A DNA stretch of 64,000 nt from FEN-1219 sp963817615 (GCA_963817615.1 CAWFPH010000003.1:372001-436000), one strand, 5' to 3'. Shown: positions 9,975-18,873, counted from the stretch's first letter. The notes: a model not told the origin generated them from the letters alone. Program-made: numbers and translations.

Positions 9975-9985
9975 GTATGATACCG
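9975..9985. promoter_or_regulatory. Palindromic -10 region shared by tRNA-Glu and pcnB
   Basis: GGTATGATACC is an exact palindrome. On the plus strand TGGTATGAT fits an extended -10 for pcnB; on the minus strand TATCAT (9982-9977) lies about 30 bases before tRNA-Glu. Neither side has a good -35, so this is a tentative overlapping divergent promoter. Confidence 0.35.
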
Positions 9986-10017
9986 ACCTTTCGGGTAGTG
10001 CGGAATACGGAACCTCG

Positions 10018-11340
10018 TTGAACGAAACGGATCTTCAGTCGCGTACGGGACCCGTCGTCGTTCCTCGCGCCGAGCACAATATCAGCCGTGCCAACATCTC
10101 GCCGAACGCGCTGAAGGTTCTATACCGACTGCGCAGTGCCGGGTTTGCTGCATTCCTCGTCGGGGGCAGCGTCAGGGACTTGTTGCTCGGCCGTCATCCG
10201 AAGGATTTCGACGTCGCGACGGACGCCGATCCCGACCAAATCAAAGAGCTGTTCCGCAACTGTCGATTGATCGGCCGGCGCTTCAGGCTCGCCCATGTAC
10301 GGTTCGGCCGTGACGTGATCGAAGTCGCCACGTTTCGCGCAGCAGGCGCTCAGCCCGATGACGACGAGCGCGCGCACTCCGACAGCGGCCGGATCTTGCG
10401 CGACAACGTCTACGGCGGCATTGACGAGGACGTTTGGCGACGCGACTTCACGGTCAACGCGCTGTATTACAACATCGCCGACTTCTCGGTTTGGGACTAC
10501 ACCGGCGGCGTCGCGGACGTCCGGGCGCTCACGTTACGTTTGATCGGCGATCCGGAGCTGCGCTACCGCGAGGATCCGGTACGCATGCTGCGGGCCATCC
10601 GATTCGCAGCGAAGCTGGGGTTCACGATCGAGCCCGGCACGGTCGAGCCGATTGCCCGGCTCGGCAGCTTGCTGCGCGATGTGCCGCCGGCGCGGTTGTT
10701 CGACGAGGTGCTGAAGCTCTTCCAGAGCGGCCATGCCGTGCGCAGCTTCGACCTACTGGTCGAGCATGACCTGCTCGGCTATCTATTCCGCGATACGAAC
10801 GCGCTGCTCGACACCGATCAACGGCAGAGGGTCATCGAATTCATTCGCCGCGGGCTCGCGAATACCGATGAGCGGATCGTGAGCGACAGGCCCGTGACGC
10901 CGATGTTCCTGTATGCCGTGTTCCTTTGGCCGGCGATACAGGAGCTTGCATTGCGCCTGCAGGCGGAAGGTTGGCACGATGCGCAGGCGCTGTTCGAAGC
11001 AAGCCAACGCATCGTGGTCGAGCAGCAGACCGCGTTTCCGCGCCGCTTCAGCTCGCCGATGAAGGAGCTGCTCGCGATGCAGTGGCGGTTCGGGCAGCGA
11101 CGCGGCGCGCGGGCGGCGCGGCTGCTCGAGCACAAGCGCTTCCGCGCCGCGTACGACTTTCTGCTGCTGCGCGCCGCTTGCGGCGAGGTCGATCAAGAGA
11201 CGGCGGAATGGTGGACCCACATTCAAGCGCAGCCGCCTGCCGAGCAGCAGCGGCTGCTTGGCTTGAGCCGCCGCCAAGGCCGTCGGCGCCGCGGGGGACG
11301 CCGCGCGGCGGAAGGCGAGATCACGGACGCCGCCGGCTAG
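10018..11340 (+). CDS. pcnB: Poly(A) polymerase I
   Basis: Adds 3' poly(A) tails that speed RNA decay. The N-terminal nucleotidyltransferase domain shows VGGSVRDLLLG and the catalytic DFDVAT aspartates, then RNCRLIGRRFRLAHVRFG and RRDFTVNALYYN, closely matching E. coli PcnB. Unlike the related CCA-adding enzymes it has the PcnB-type lead-in (VPRAEHNISRANISPNALK) and a basic C-terminal tail (RRQGRRRRGGRRAAEG). I place the start at TTG 10018; a GTG at 9952 would begin 5 bases from the tRNA and adds residues unlike the family. First gene of pcnB-dnk-panB-panC. Confidence 0.93.
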   Translation: MNETDLQSRTGPVVVPRAEHNISRANISPNALKVLYRLRSAGFAAFLVGGSVRDLLLGRHPKDFDVATDADPDQIKELFRNCRLIGRRFRLAHVRFGRDVIEVATFRAAGAQPDDDERAHSDSGRILRDNVYGGIDEDVWRRDFTVNALYYNIADFSVWDYTGGVADVRALTLRLIGDPELRYREDPVRMLRAIRFAAKLGFTIEPGTVEPIARLGSLLRDVPPARLFDEVLKLFQSGHAVRSFDLLVEHDLLGYLFRDTNALLDTDQRQRVIEFIRRGLANTDERIVSDRPVTPMFLYAVFLWPAIQELALRLQAEGWHDAQALFEASQRIVVEQQTAFPRRFSSPMKELLAMQWRFGQRRGARAARLLEHKRFRAAYDFLLLRAACGEVDQETAEWWTHIQAQPPAEQQRLLGLSRRQGRRRRGGRRAAEGEITDAAG

Positions 11341-11407
11341 CCGGGCTGGCCGGATCGACGCGACGAAACCTGGCCTCCCGCGCGCCTCAACCGGCACACT
11401 AGCGCCC

Positions 11408-12097
11408 GTGGAAAACACCGTTTCGAACGACGGCGAGGAAGTGATTCGCTTGGACGGCCCGCGATACATTGTCGTCGAGGGTCCGATCGGCGTCGGCAAG
11501 ACGAGCCTCGCAAAGCGGCTCGCGGCGAGCTTCGCGAGCGAGTTGATCCTCGAGCAGGCCGAGGACAATCCGTTTCTCGAGCGCTTCTACCGCAATCGGC
11601 GTCACGCCGCGTTACCGGCACAACTGTTCTTTCTATTGCAACGCGCGCGGCAGATCGAGCAGATTCGCCAGCGCGATTTGTTCTCGCCGGTGCGGATTGC
11701 GGACTTTCTGCTCGAGAAGGACAGGTTGTTCGCGGAGCTCAATTTGGATCCGAACGAGCTCGGGCTCTACCGGCAGGTTGCGGAAACGCTCGAGCTCGAT
11801 GCACCGACTCCCGACCTCGTCGTCTACCTGCAGGCGCCGGCGTCCGTGTTGCTCAAACGCGTCGCAAGCCGCGGCATTCCGTATGAGCAGCTGATCGACC
11901 AGGAGTATCTCGAGCGCCTCGGCGAGGCGTATGCGAAGTTCTTCTACGACTTCGACGCAGCGCCGCTGCTAATCGTCAACGCTGCATCTATCGATCCGAT
12001 CCATCGAGATTCCGACTACCAGCAGTTGCTGCAAACCATCTTGCGCGTGAAGCGCGGTCGGCACTTCTTCAATCCGGCGAGCACGCCGTTCACGTGA
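11408..12097 (+). CDS. Deoxynucleoside kinase family protein
   Basis: Probable nucleoside salvage kinase, phosphorylating deoxynucleosides (deoxyguanosine/deoxyadenosine type). The 229-residue product has the Walker A loop VVEGPIGVGKTSLAKRL, the DR(L/F)FAEL segment of the dNK family and a Lid-like RVASRGIPYEQ. Substrate specificity cannot be read from sequence. The start is GTG at 11408. A kinase of this family often lies between folK and panB in gammaproteobacteria; here folK is absent and the kinase follows pcnB directly, 11 bases before panB. Confidence 0.82.
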   Translation: MENTVSNDGEEVIRLDGPRYIVVEGPIGVGKTSLAKRLAASFASELILEQAEDNPFLERFYRNRRHAALPAQLFFLLQRARQIEQIRQRDLFSPVRIADFLLEKDRLFAELNLDPNELGLYRQVAETLELDAPTPDLVVYLQAPASVLLKRVASRGIPYEQLIDQEYLERLGEAYAKFFYDFDAAPLLIVNAASIDPIHRDSDYQQLLQTILRVKRGRHFFNPASTPFT

Positions 12098-12107
12098 GGG
12101 ACGTGCG

Positions 12108-12938
12108 ATGTACAAGCAGTTGATTCAGCGCGGCGCGGAGTCGCCGCCGGTGCACGTCGGCACGTTGCGAGACATGAAGCAGGCAAAAGAGCCGATCGCC
12201 TGCCTCACGGCCTACGACGCGAGCTTCGCTCAGCTCGTAGACATGGCCGGGACCGACCTCGTGCTCGTCGGCGATTCGCTCGGCATGGTCGTTCAAGGTC
12301 ACGACACCACCGTTCCGGTCACGGTCGACGACATCGTCTACCACAGCCGCTGCGTGGCGCGCGGATTGCAGCGAGCCCTTCTGGTCGCGGACCTGCCTTT
12401 CATGAGCTATACGAATGCAGTCCAGGCGCTCGACAACTCGGTGCGCTTGATGCAAGAGGGCGGCGCGGCGATGGTGAAGCTCGAGGGCGGGCGAGGGCAG
12501 GTCTCGATCGTCGAGCACCTTGCGCTGCACGACATACCGATTTGCGCGCACCTGGGTCTCAAGCCGCAGTCCGTCCACAAGATCGGCGGCTTCAAGGTCC
12601 AGGGCCGCGAGGAGCAAGCCGCGCAACGGATGCTCGATGAGGCGCTCGCGCTCGAGGCCGCGGGCGCCGACATCGTGCTGCTCGAATGCGTGCCGAACGA
12701 CGTCGGTGCCGCGATCACGTCGGCTCTCCGGGTACCGGTGATCGGCATCGGCGCAGGTCCCGGCGTCGACGGCCAGATTCTCGTCCTCTACGACGTGCTC
12801 GGAATCACCCAGGGACGCATGCCGCGCTTCGTCCGGAATTTCATGACGGGCAGGGAGTCGCCGCTGGAGGCCCTGCGCGCATACGTGCTCGCGGTCAAGG
12901 ACCGCAGCTATCCGGCGGCCGAGCATTGCTTCACCTGA
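12108..12938 (+). CDS. panB: 3-methyl-2-oxobutanoate hydroxymethyltransferase
   Basis: First committed step of pantothenate synthesis: transfers a hydroxymethyl group from methylenetetrahydrofolate to ketoisovalerate, giving ketopantoate. The 276-residue TIM-barrel protein has the family blocks CLTAYDASFAQLVDMAG, LVGDSLGMVVQGHDTT, MVKLEGG, AHLGLKPQSVH and VIGIGAGPGVDGQILVLYD. The start ATG follows the kinase stop by 10 bases, and panC starts 10 bases after its end, so these form one operon. No panD is present nearby. Confidence 0.96.
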   Translation: MYKQLIQRGAESPPVHVGTLRDMKQAKEPIACLTAYDASFAQLVDMAGTDLVLVGDSLGMVVQGHDTTVPVTVDDIVYHSRCVARGLQRALLVADLPFMSYTNAVQALDNSVRLMQEGGAAMVKLEGGRGQVSIVEHLALHDIPICAHLGLKPQSVHKIGGFKVQGREEQAAQRMLDEALALEAAGADIVLLECVPNDVGAAITSALRVPVIGIGAGPGVDGQILVLYDVLGITQGRMPRFVRNFMTGRESPLEALRAYVLAVKDRSYPAAEHCFT

Positions 12939-12948
12939 GCGAATCGCG

Positions 12949-13809
12949 ATGGGGCAGCAGACCACGGTCGTCGACGTAGCGGGCGTGCGCGCGGCCGTTG
13001 CGGCATGGCATGCGGCGGGCGACGAGATCGCATTCGTGCCGACGATGGGCAACCTGCACGCCGGCCATCTCAGCCTCGCCGCGCTTGCGGCGCGGGTCGC
13101 CGATCGAGTCGTCGTGAGCATCTTCGTGAATCCGACGCAGTTCGGCGCCGGCGAGGACTTCGGCGCGTATCCGAGGACGCTCGAGGAGGACAGTGCGGCG
13201 CTTGCGCGTGCCGGTGGGGTCGACTTGCTGTTCGTGCCGGAGGTACGCGAAATCTATCCGTTCGGCCTCGAGCAGGCGGTGCGCGTGACGTTGCCGCCAC
13301 TCGGCAGAGAGTTGTGCGGCGCGAGCCGACCGGGCCACTTCGACGGCGTCGCCACGGTCGTGTGCCGTTTGCTGAACGCGGTCGCGCCCGACGTCCTCGT
13401 GTTGGGCCAGAAGGACTACCAACAGGCCGTGCTGATGAAGCGAATGATCGAAGATCTCCGAATGCCGGTGAGGCTCGAGATCGGTCCAACCGTGCGCGAT
13501 GCGGACGGCCTCGCGCTCAGCTCGCGAAACCGCTACCTCGACGCAGCCGAGCGGCGCATCGCGCCTTCGTTACACGCAGCGCTCGTCGACGCTCGAGCCG
13601 AGTTACGCGCAGGCAGGCGCGACTACGCAGCAATCGAAGCCCGCAGCCGCGCGCGTCTCGACGGAGTGGGGTTCCGAACGGATTACGTCGCGGTGCGCCG
13701 CGCAGCCGATCTCGCCGAGCCGAAAGCAGACGAGCGTGCGGCAGATTTGATCGTGCTCGGCGCGGCGTGGCTCGGACGCGCGCGCCTACTCGACAACGTC
13801 GGGGTCTGA
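12949..13809 (+). CDS. panC: Pantothenate synthetase
   Basis: ATP-dependent condensation of pantoate with beta-alanine. The 286-residue protein shows VPTMGNLHAGHLSL (nucleotide-binding HxGH), SIFVNPTQFGAGEDFGAYPR, GHFDGVATVV, LGQKDYQQAVLMKRM and ALSSRNRYLD, all family signatures. Last gene of the pcnB-dnk-panBC run. Its end overlaps the convergent GGDEF gene by 24 bases. Confidence 0.96.
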   Translation: MGQQTTVVDVAGVRAAVAAWHAAGDEIAFVPTMGNLHAGHLSLAALAARVADRVVVSIFVNPTQFGAGEDFGAYPRTLEEDSAALARAGGVDLLFVPEVREIYPFGLEQAVRVTLPPLGRELCGASRPGHFDGVATVVCRLLNAVAPDVLVLGQKDYQQAVLMKRMIEDLRMPVRLEIGPTVRDADGLALSSRNRYLDAAERRIAPSLHAALVDARAELRAGRRDYAAIEARSRARLDGVGFRTDYVAVRRAADLAEPKADERAADLIVLGAAWLGRARLLDNVGV

Positions 13810-14793
13810 CGCCGACGCGACCAGGGCGACCCGATTGCGGCCGAGCGCCTTGGCCGCATACATCGCCTCGTCCGCGCGGTGCACGAGCGTCGCAACGTCG
13901 TCGTCGCCGGTACTCAAGCTCACGCCGATCGAGACCGTGATCGCGGTCGACAGGCTCGGCGGCGACAGCCGCTCCACCTGGTGCCGTACTCGTTCCGCCG
14001 TCTGCTGCGCTTGCGTGAGATCGATGCCGGGCAACAGCACGGCGAACTCGTCGCCCCCGAAGCGGGCGATTAGGTCGGTGGGGCGCAAGTACTCGCGCAG
14101 CGCATCGCCAACCGCGACGAGCACTCGGTCGCCCGCGATGTGACCATACTGGTCGTTGAACTGCTTGAAGTTATCGACGTCCACCATCATCAGGCAAAGC
14201 GGCCGGGTACCATGCTGTGAGCGCGAAATCTCGCGTTCGAACATGTCCTTCATCCAATGGCGATTGCCGAGACCCGTCAATGCATCGGTGATCGCATTGC
14301 GTTCCGCTTGTCGCAGCACACCCAAGCTGCTGGCGATGAATTCGTTGTCGGAGCGCACGCGTTCCGACAGCACGACCAACAAGTTTTTGGAGAACTCGTG
14401 GGAGCGGTCGACCATCTGCCACAACAGGTGATGGCTGATGACCATCAAGTGCGAATCTTCGAGCGCGACGACGTAGGCGGACGGGTCCTTGTCCTCGATC
14501 AACGACATCTCGCCGGCGCAGGATCCGGGACCTAAGTCCGCGAGCTTCGGCGCATCGAGCGCCCCGAGGTGCACGGCGAGCCGGCCGCTGAGCACGACGT
14601 ACACGCACCGATTCGGCCGCTGCGGCGAGAGCAGCACTTCGCCGTCGTGGACGTCGATCCGGCCGCACTGGGGGAGCAGATCGACGATGGCATCAGGCGG
14701 TACTCCGCGGAACAGCGCGATGCTTTGCAGCAGCGAGCGCGTGAAATCCGAGTCGATTCCGCGGCCGAGCGGTTCGAGACTGACCGTGCTCAT
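13786..14793 (-). CDS. Diguanylate cyclase with N-terminal cyclic-nucleotide-binding domain
   Basis: A 335-residue soluble protein. Residues about 20-140 look like a cNMP-binding beta-roll (LLSPQRPNRCVYVVLSGRLAV, then GSCAGEMSLIEDKDPSAYVVA). A helical linker leads into a GGDEF domain (about residues 165-325) with DALTGLGNRH, VDVDNFKQFND and an intact RFGGDEFAVLLPG. RxxD (RPTD) lies exactly five residues before GGDEF, so the product-inhibition I-site is present. It should make cyclic di-GMP in response to a small ligand; whether that is cAMP, cGMP or something else is unknown. It follows ppk2 on the same strand after 82 bases. Confidence 0.88.
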   Translation of the reverse strand: MSTVSLEPLGRGIDSDFTRSLLQSIALFRGVPPDAIVDLLPQCGRIDVHDGEVLLSPQRPNRCVYVVLSGRLAVHLGALDAPKLADLGPGSCAGEMSLIEDKDPSAYVVALEDSHLMVISHHLLWQMVDRSHEFSKNLLVVLSERVRSDNEFIASSLGVLRQAERNAITDALTGLGNRHWMKDMFEREISRSQHGTRPLCLMMVDVDNFKQFNDQYGHIAGDRVLVAVGDALREYLRPTDLIARFGGDEFAVLLPGIDLTQAQQTAERVRHQVERLSPPSLSTAITVSIGVSLSTGDDDVATLVHRADEAMYAAKALGRNRVALVASASDPDVVE

Positions 14794-14875
14794 GGCGTTA
14801 GTCCGGCAACGACGCTCGAATCGTACGGTTGGGGTGGGTCCCAGGCAGTGACGGAGTTGGCACTCCGCGGCGCCG

Positions 14876-15754
14876 TCACTCGCGCTCGAGGCGGGTCCGC
14901 GCGCGGCGCAGGGCCGCGCGGCCGGCCGAATCCAGCTGGGGGAACCCTACTTCGAGCTGCCCGAACGCGGCATTCACGAGCTTTGCGATCTGCCAACGCG
15001 CAAAGTGCTTGTCGTCGGCCGGAATGGCATACCACGGCGCCCACGGTCGCGAAGTGGCCCCGAGGCATTGCTCGTAAGCGAGCTGGTAGGCGTCCCAGTG
15101 GTCGCGCTCGAGCAGGTCGTCGAAGCGAAATTTCCAATGCTTCTCGGGCTTCTCGATGCGCTCGAGCAAGCGGCGGCGTTGCTCGTCCTTGGAGATGTTG
15201 AGCCAAAACTTGAGAATCACGGTGCCCTCCTGGGCGAGATGGCGCTCGTGGTCGACGATCGCCCGGCAGCGTTCGGCCCAGAACTGCTCCGGGGGTGGCG
15301 ACGGCAGCGACTCCGCGGTCAGGAGGGCCGGGTGCACTCTGACGACGAGGACTTCCTCGTAGTAGCTGCGGTTGAAGATCGCGAGCTCGCCGCGGCGCGG
15401 CAGCTGCGCGGTCGTGCGCCACAGAAAGTCGTGGTGCGCCTCCGCGGCCGAAGGTGCCTTGAACGACGCGACGCGCAGCCCGCACGGATTGACTCGGTCG
15501 AACACGTGCCGGATCGTGCCGTCCTTCCCGCCGGCATCGATCGCCTGCAGCACGATCAGCATCGCGAAGCGGCTGTCCGCGAACATTCGGTATTGAGCGT
15601 CGGCAAGCGCGGCTGCCTCAGGCTCGAGCTTGTTTTTCCAATCGCTTGATTTTCCTTTGCCTCGCGGAGGCCGAGTCGCGCTTTCCGCGGCTTTGAACGC
15701 GCGGTCGAACGGCACGAGCAGGGGATGCGGCTCCGCGGCGAATGGCGTGCTCAT
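14876..15754 (-). CDS. ppk2: Polyphosphate kinase 2 family protein (polyP:nucleotide phosphotransferase)
   Basis: Uses polyphosphate to phosphorylate nucleoside mono- or diphosphates. The single-domain 292-residue protein has Walker A IDAGGKDGTIRHV, then VNPCGLRVASFKAPS, the Walker B-like IFNRSYYEEVLVVRVHP and the lid RRLLERIEKPEKHWKF. These are typical of the nucleotide-generating PPK2 branch; class III (AMP and ADP) seems likely but is an inference. The ATG at 15754 overlaps the queG stop by 4 bases, so the two are coupled. Confidence 0.9.
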   Translation of the reverse strand: MSTPFAAEPHPLLVPFDRAFKAAESATRPPRGKGKSSDWKNKLEPEAAALADAQYRMFADSRFAMLIVLQAIDAGGKDGTIRHVFDRVNPCGLRVASFKAPSAAEAHHDFLWRTTAQLPRRGELAIFNRSYYEEVLVVRVHPALLTAESLPSPPPEQFWAERCRAIVDHERHLAQEGTVILKFWLNISKDEQRRRLLERIEKPEKHWKFRFDDLLERDHWDAYQLAYEQCLGATSRPWAPWYAIPADDKHFARWQIAKLVNAAFGQLEVGFPQLDSAGRAALRRARTRLERE

Positions 15755-16836
15755 GCGGGCTCGGGCGCCCGGTGCGCCGCGTGTTGCTCGAGCGCCCACC
15801 GCACGTGCTCGCGCACGAGCGGCGACTCGTCGTCGATGCGCCGCGCGAGCGCCGCGACGACGGCCTCGTCCGAGGGCGCGTTGCCGAGCGCGACCGCCAG
15901 ATTGCGCAGCCAACCGTGGTAGCCCGGGCGCCGCAGGGGGCTGCCCGCGGTGCGCTCGCTCCAATCGGCCTCGCTCCAGGCAAACAGCTCCGTGAGCGGC
16001 GCGCCGTCGAGGCCGTGGCGAACCGCGAAGTCCCGAACGTCGGTCTGCCGCGCGAACTTGTTCCACGGGCAATGCAACTGGCAGTCATCGCAGCCGAAGA
16101 TCCGGTTGCCGATCGCGGCGCGCAGCGGCTCGGGAATCGAGCCCCGCAGCTCGATCGTCAAATACGAGATGCAGCGCCGAGCATCCACCTGGTATGGCGC
16201 GACGATCGCGCCGGTTGGGCACACGTCGAGGCAGGCTCGGCAGGAGCCGCAGTGCTCGGTCACGGGCGCGTCGACGGGCAGCGGCAGATCGGTGTACAGC
16301 TCCCCGAGCAGGAACCACGACCCGGCCTCGCGATCGAGGAGATTCGAGTGCTTGCCGATCCAGCCGAGACCGGCGTTGCGTGCGAGCGCCTTTTCGAGCA
16401 CGGGTGCGCTATCGACGAATGCGCGATAGCCGAATGCGCCGGCGCGTCTTTCGATCGACTCGGCGAGGCGCTGCAACCGCCGCCGCAGGACTTTGTGATA
16501 GTCGCGGCCGAGCGCATAGCGCGCGACATAGGCACGGCGAGGGTCGCCGAGCACGCTTTGCGCCGGGGCCGCTTGAGCGGGCCAATAGCTCATCCGCGCC
16601 GAAATCACCCGGACCGTGCCCGGAACGAGCTCGGCCGGGCGCGCTCGCTTGGATCCGTGCTTCGCCATGTAGCCCATGGACCCGTGGCGGCCCGCCGCGA
16701 GCCATTCCTCGAGCCGCGTTTCGTCGGCAGCCAGATCGGTTCCCGCGATGCCGACTTTGTCGAATCCGAGCGCACGACCATCGCTTTTGATCTCGGCGGC
16801 GAGCTGCTCTAGGCATTCGGGGCGCGTTTCGGTCAT
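15751..16836 (-). CDS. queG: Epoxyqueuosine reductase
   Basis: Last step of queuosine synthesis: reduces epoxyqueuosine in tRNA using cobalamin and two [4Fe-4S] clusters. The 361-residue protein carries CGSCRACLDVCPTGAI and CDDCQLHCPWN, the two cluster motifs, and a C-terminal HEAT-like segment. The start MTETRPECLEQ at 16836 is preferred to an ATG at 16881 that would overlap the divergent nnr start. Adjacent and divergent to nnr, as yjeS/yjeF are in E. coli. Confidence 0.94.
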   Translation of the reverse strand: MTETRPECLEQLAAEIKSDGRALGFDKVGIAGTDLAADETRLEEWLAAGRHGSMGYMAKHGSKRARPAELVPGTVRVISARMSYWPAQAAPAQSVLGDPRRAYVARYALGRDYHKVLRRRLQRLAESIERRAGAFGYRAFVDSAPVLEKALARNAGLGWIGKHSNLLDREAGSWFLLGELYTDLPLPVDAPVTEHCGSCRACLDVCPTGAIVAPYQVDARRCISYLTIELRGSIPEPLRAAIGNRIFGCDDCQLHCPWNKFARQTDVRDFAVRHGLDGAPLTELFAWSEADWSERTAGSPLRRPGYHGWLRNLAVALGNAPSDEAVVAALARRIDDESPLVREHVRWALEQHAAHRAPEPA

Positions 16837-16865
16837 GACGAGCCGGGGCTTGCTGGTGACGTCAG

Positions 16866-16871
16866 TATAAT
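16866..16871 (+). promoter_or_regulatory. Consensus -10 box of the nnr operon
   Basis: A perfect TATAAT whose expected start (about 16878) is only two bases before the nnr ATG at 16880, so the transcript would be essentially leaderless. No good -35 is visible at 16-18 bases. Confidence 0.5.
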
Positions 16872-16879
16872 CCGCGCCC

Positions 16880-18385
16880 ATGAGAGCCTTTCCGGATCTG
16901 TTGCCGGGCGCGATCTACGCCGCTGCCCAAGTGCGCGAGCTCGACCGCCGCGCAATCGAGCGCGGCGTTCTGGGCTACGAGCTGATGTCGCGGGCCGGCC
17001 GCGCTGCGCTCGACGTGCTGCGCAAGCGTTGGCCGGCGACGCGCTCGCTGCAAGTCTACTGCGGTGCGGGCAACAACGGTGGCGACGGCTACGTGGTCGC
17101 GCGATTGGCGCACGCGGCGGGTCTCGAGGTCCGTGTGTTGGCGGTCACACCTCCGGAGCGTCTGCGCGGCGACGCCGCGGCGGCCGCCGCGGATTGCGCG
17201 CGGGAGGGTGTGCGGATCGAACCGTTCGCGGCGGCGGCTCCTGCGAATGCGCGCCGCGACGAGGTGGTCGTCGATGCGCTGCTCGGCACCGGGGCCGACC
17301 GGCCCCTTGAAGGCGCATTCGCGGCCGCGGTGGCTGCCGTCAACGCTAGCGAGGTGCCGGTGCTCGCGCTCGACGTGCCGAGCGGGCTCGACGCGGACCG
17401 CGGCCTCGTGCTCGGTGCGGCCGTGCGCGCAACCGTCACGGTCACGTTCGTCGGCTTGAAGCAGGGGCTATTTCTCGGCGAATCCTGCGACTATTGCGGG
17501 GAGCTCGAGTTTGCCGACCTCGGCGTGGCCGCCGAGCTTGCGGCCGATCTCGAGCCGGTGCTCCAGCGGCTCGGCGCGCGCGATTGGCGAGCAGCCCTGC
17601 CGAAGCGGCCGCGCTCGGCGCACAAGGGCTCGAGCGGGCGGTTGCTACTCGTCGGTGGGGGGCCCGGTATGCCCGGCGCGATTCGGCTCGCCGCCGAGGC
17701 CGCGCTGCGAACCGGGGCGGGCCTCGTCTACGTCGCGGGCCACGCCGAAGGGCAGGCCGCCGTGCTCGCGGGGCGACCGGAAATCATTTTTCGCGCCGTG
17801 GAGAAGCCGGCCGATCTAGCGCCGCTGATCGAGCTCGCGGATGCCGCCGTGGTGGGCCCGGGTCTCGGCCGCTCCAGCTGGGCGCGGCCGCTCTGGCATC
17901 GACTGCGGGACTCCGCGTTGCCGCTCGTCGTCGACGCGGATGCCCTGAATCTGTTGGCCGAGGCCCCGGGCCGACGGGCTGACTGGATCATCACTCCGCA
18001 TCCGGGCGAAGCGGCGCGCTTGCTGAACTGCTCGATCGACGCCGTTCAGCGGGACCGGATCGAGGCCGTCCGGCAGCTGGCGAGCCGATTCGGTGCAGCC
18101 GCGGTGCTCAAGGGACCGAACACCCTCGTAGCGTTGCCCGATCGCCAAGCACCGCTGGCTGTGTGCGATCGCGGCAACCCCGGAATGGCCACCGCGGGGA
18201 TGGGCGATGTCCTGGCGGGCGTGCTCGGCGCGTTGCGCGTGCAAACCCGCGATCTCGCGATCAGCGCGCGAGCCGGGGTGCTGCTGCACGCGCTCGCGGG
18301 CGATGCCGCAGCGGCCAGCGGCGAACGTGGAACGGTGGCTGGCGACCTCATGCTCGAGCTCAAGCGATGGGCGAATCCAAGCTAA
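16880..18385 (+). CDS. nnr: Bifunctional NAD(P)HX epimerase / dehydratase
   Basis: Repairs hydrated NAD(P)H. The N-terminal YjeF-type epimerase domain (residues 1-220) shows YCGAGNNGGDGYVVARL and DALLGTGADRP. The C-terminal ADP- or ATP-dependent dehydratase domain (about 225-500) shows HKGSSGRLLLVGGGPGMPGA, VVDADALNLL, ITPHPGEAARLL and the catalytic GNPGMATAGMGDVLAGVLGA. Full length at 501 residues. Its end overlaps tsaE by 19 bases. First gene of the long nnr-to-purA run. Confidence 0.96.
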   Translation: MRAFPDLLPGAIYAAAQVRELDRRAIERGVLGYELMSRAGRAALDVLRKRWPATRSLQVYCGAGNNGGDGYVVARLAHAAGLEVRVLAVTPPERLRGDAAAAAADCAREGVRIEPFAAAAPANARRDEVVVDALLGTGADRPLEGAFAAAVAAVNASEVPVLALDVPSGLDADRGLVLGAAVRATVTVTFVGLKQGLFLGESCDYCGELEFADLGVAAELAADLEPVLQRLGARDWRAALPKRPRSAHKGSSGRLLLVGGGPGMPGAIRLAAEAALRTGAGLVYVAGHAEGQAAVLAGRPEIIFRAVEKPADLAPLIELADAAVVGPGLGRSSWARPLWHRLRDSALPLVVDADALNLLAEAPGRRADWIITPHPGEAARLLNCSIDAVQRDRIEAVRQLASRFGAAAVLKGPNTLVALPDRQAPLAVCDRGNPGMATAGMGDVLAGVLGALRVQTRDLAISARAGVLLHALAGDAAAASGERGTVAGDLMLELKRWANPS

Positions 18386-18873
18386 TAGAGGACTTCGGGT
18401 CAGAACAGCAGCTCGTTGAATTCGCAGGTGCTTTCGCTCGGCAGCTCGCCACGGCGCAGCAGGCGCCCTTGCTCGTGGGACTACGCGGTGACCTCGGCAG
18501 TGGCAAGACGACTTGGGTCCGCGCGCTGTTGCGTGGGCTCGGCTACACGGGGCGCGTCCCCTCGCCGACTTATACGCTGCTCGAGCACTACACGTGCGTC
18601 GGCCTCACGATCGTGCATCTCGACCTGTACCGTCTGACAGCCGAAGCGGAGCTCGAGAACCTCGGCGTGCGCGATTGGCTCGCGGAGCCTCGGACTTGGC
18701 TGCTCGTCGAATGGCCGGACCGTGCACCGGCGCTCGCGGCACGCTGCGATCTCGAGCTGGTATTCACGGTGCTCGGGCCGAGCGAGCGTCGCATCGCGTT
18801 CCATAGCTCTACGACTCGCGGAATCGCGGCCTTGGAGAAAGGTTGTCAGCTCTCGTCTAACAACCTGCCGTAA
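18367..18873 (+). CDS. tsaE: tRNA threonylcarbamoyladenosine ATPase TsaE
   Basis: ATPase partner of TsaD/TsaB in making t6A37 on ANN-decoding tRNAs. The 168-residue protein has Walker A LRGDLGSGKTTWVRALLRG, then RVPSPTYTLLEHY, VHLDLYRL and LLVEWPD, the family order. The ATG at 18367 lies inside the nnr 3' end in another frame, implying coupling. The C-terminus is slightly longer than in E. coli. Confidence 0.95.
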   Translation: MGESKLIEDFGSEQQLVEFAGAFARQLATAQQAPLLVGLRGDLGSGKTTWVRALLRGLGYTGRVPSPTYTLLEHYTCVGLTIVHLDLYRLTAEAELENLGVRDWLAEPRTWLLVEWPDRAPALAARCDLELVFTVLGPSERRIAFHSSTTRGIAALEKGCQLSSNNLP

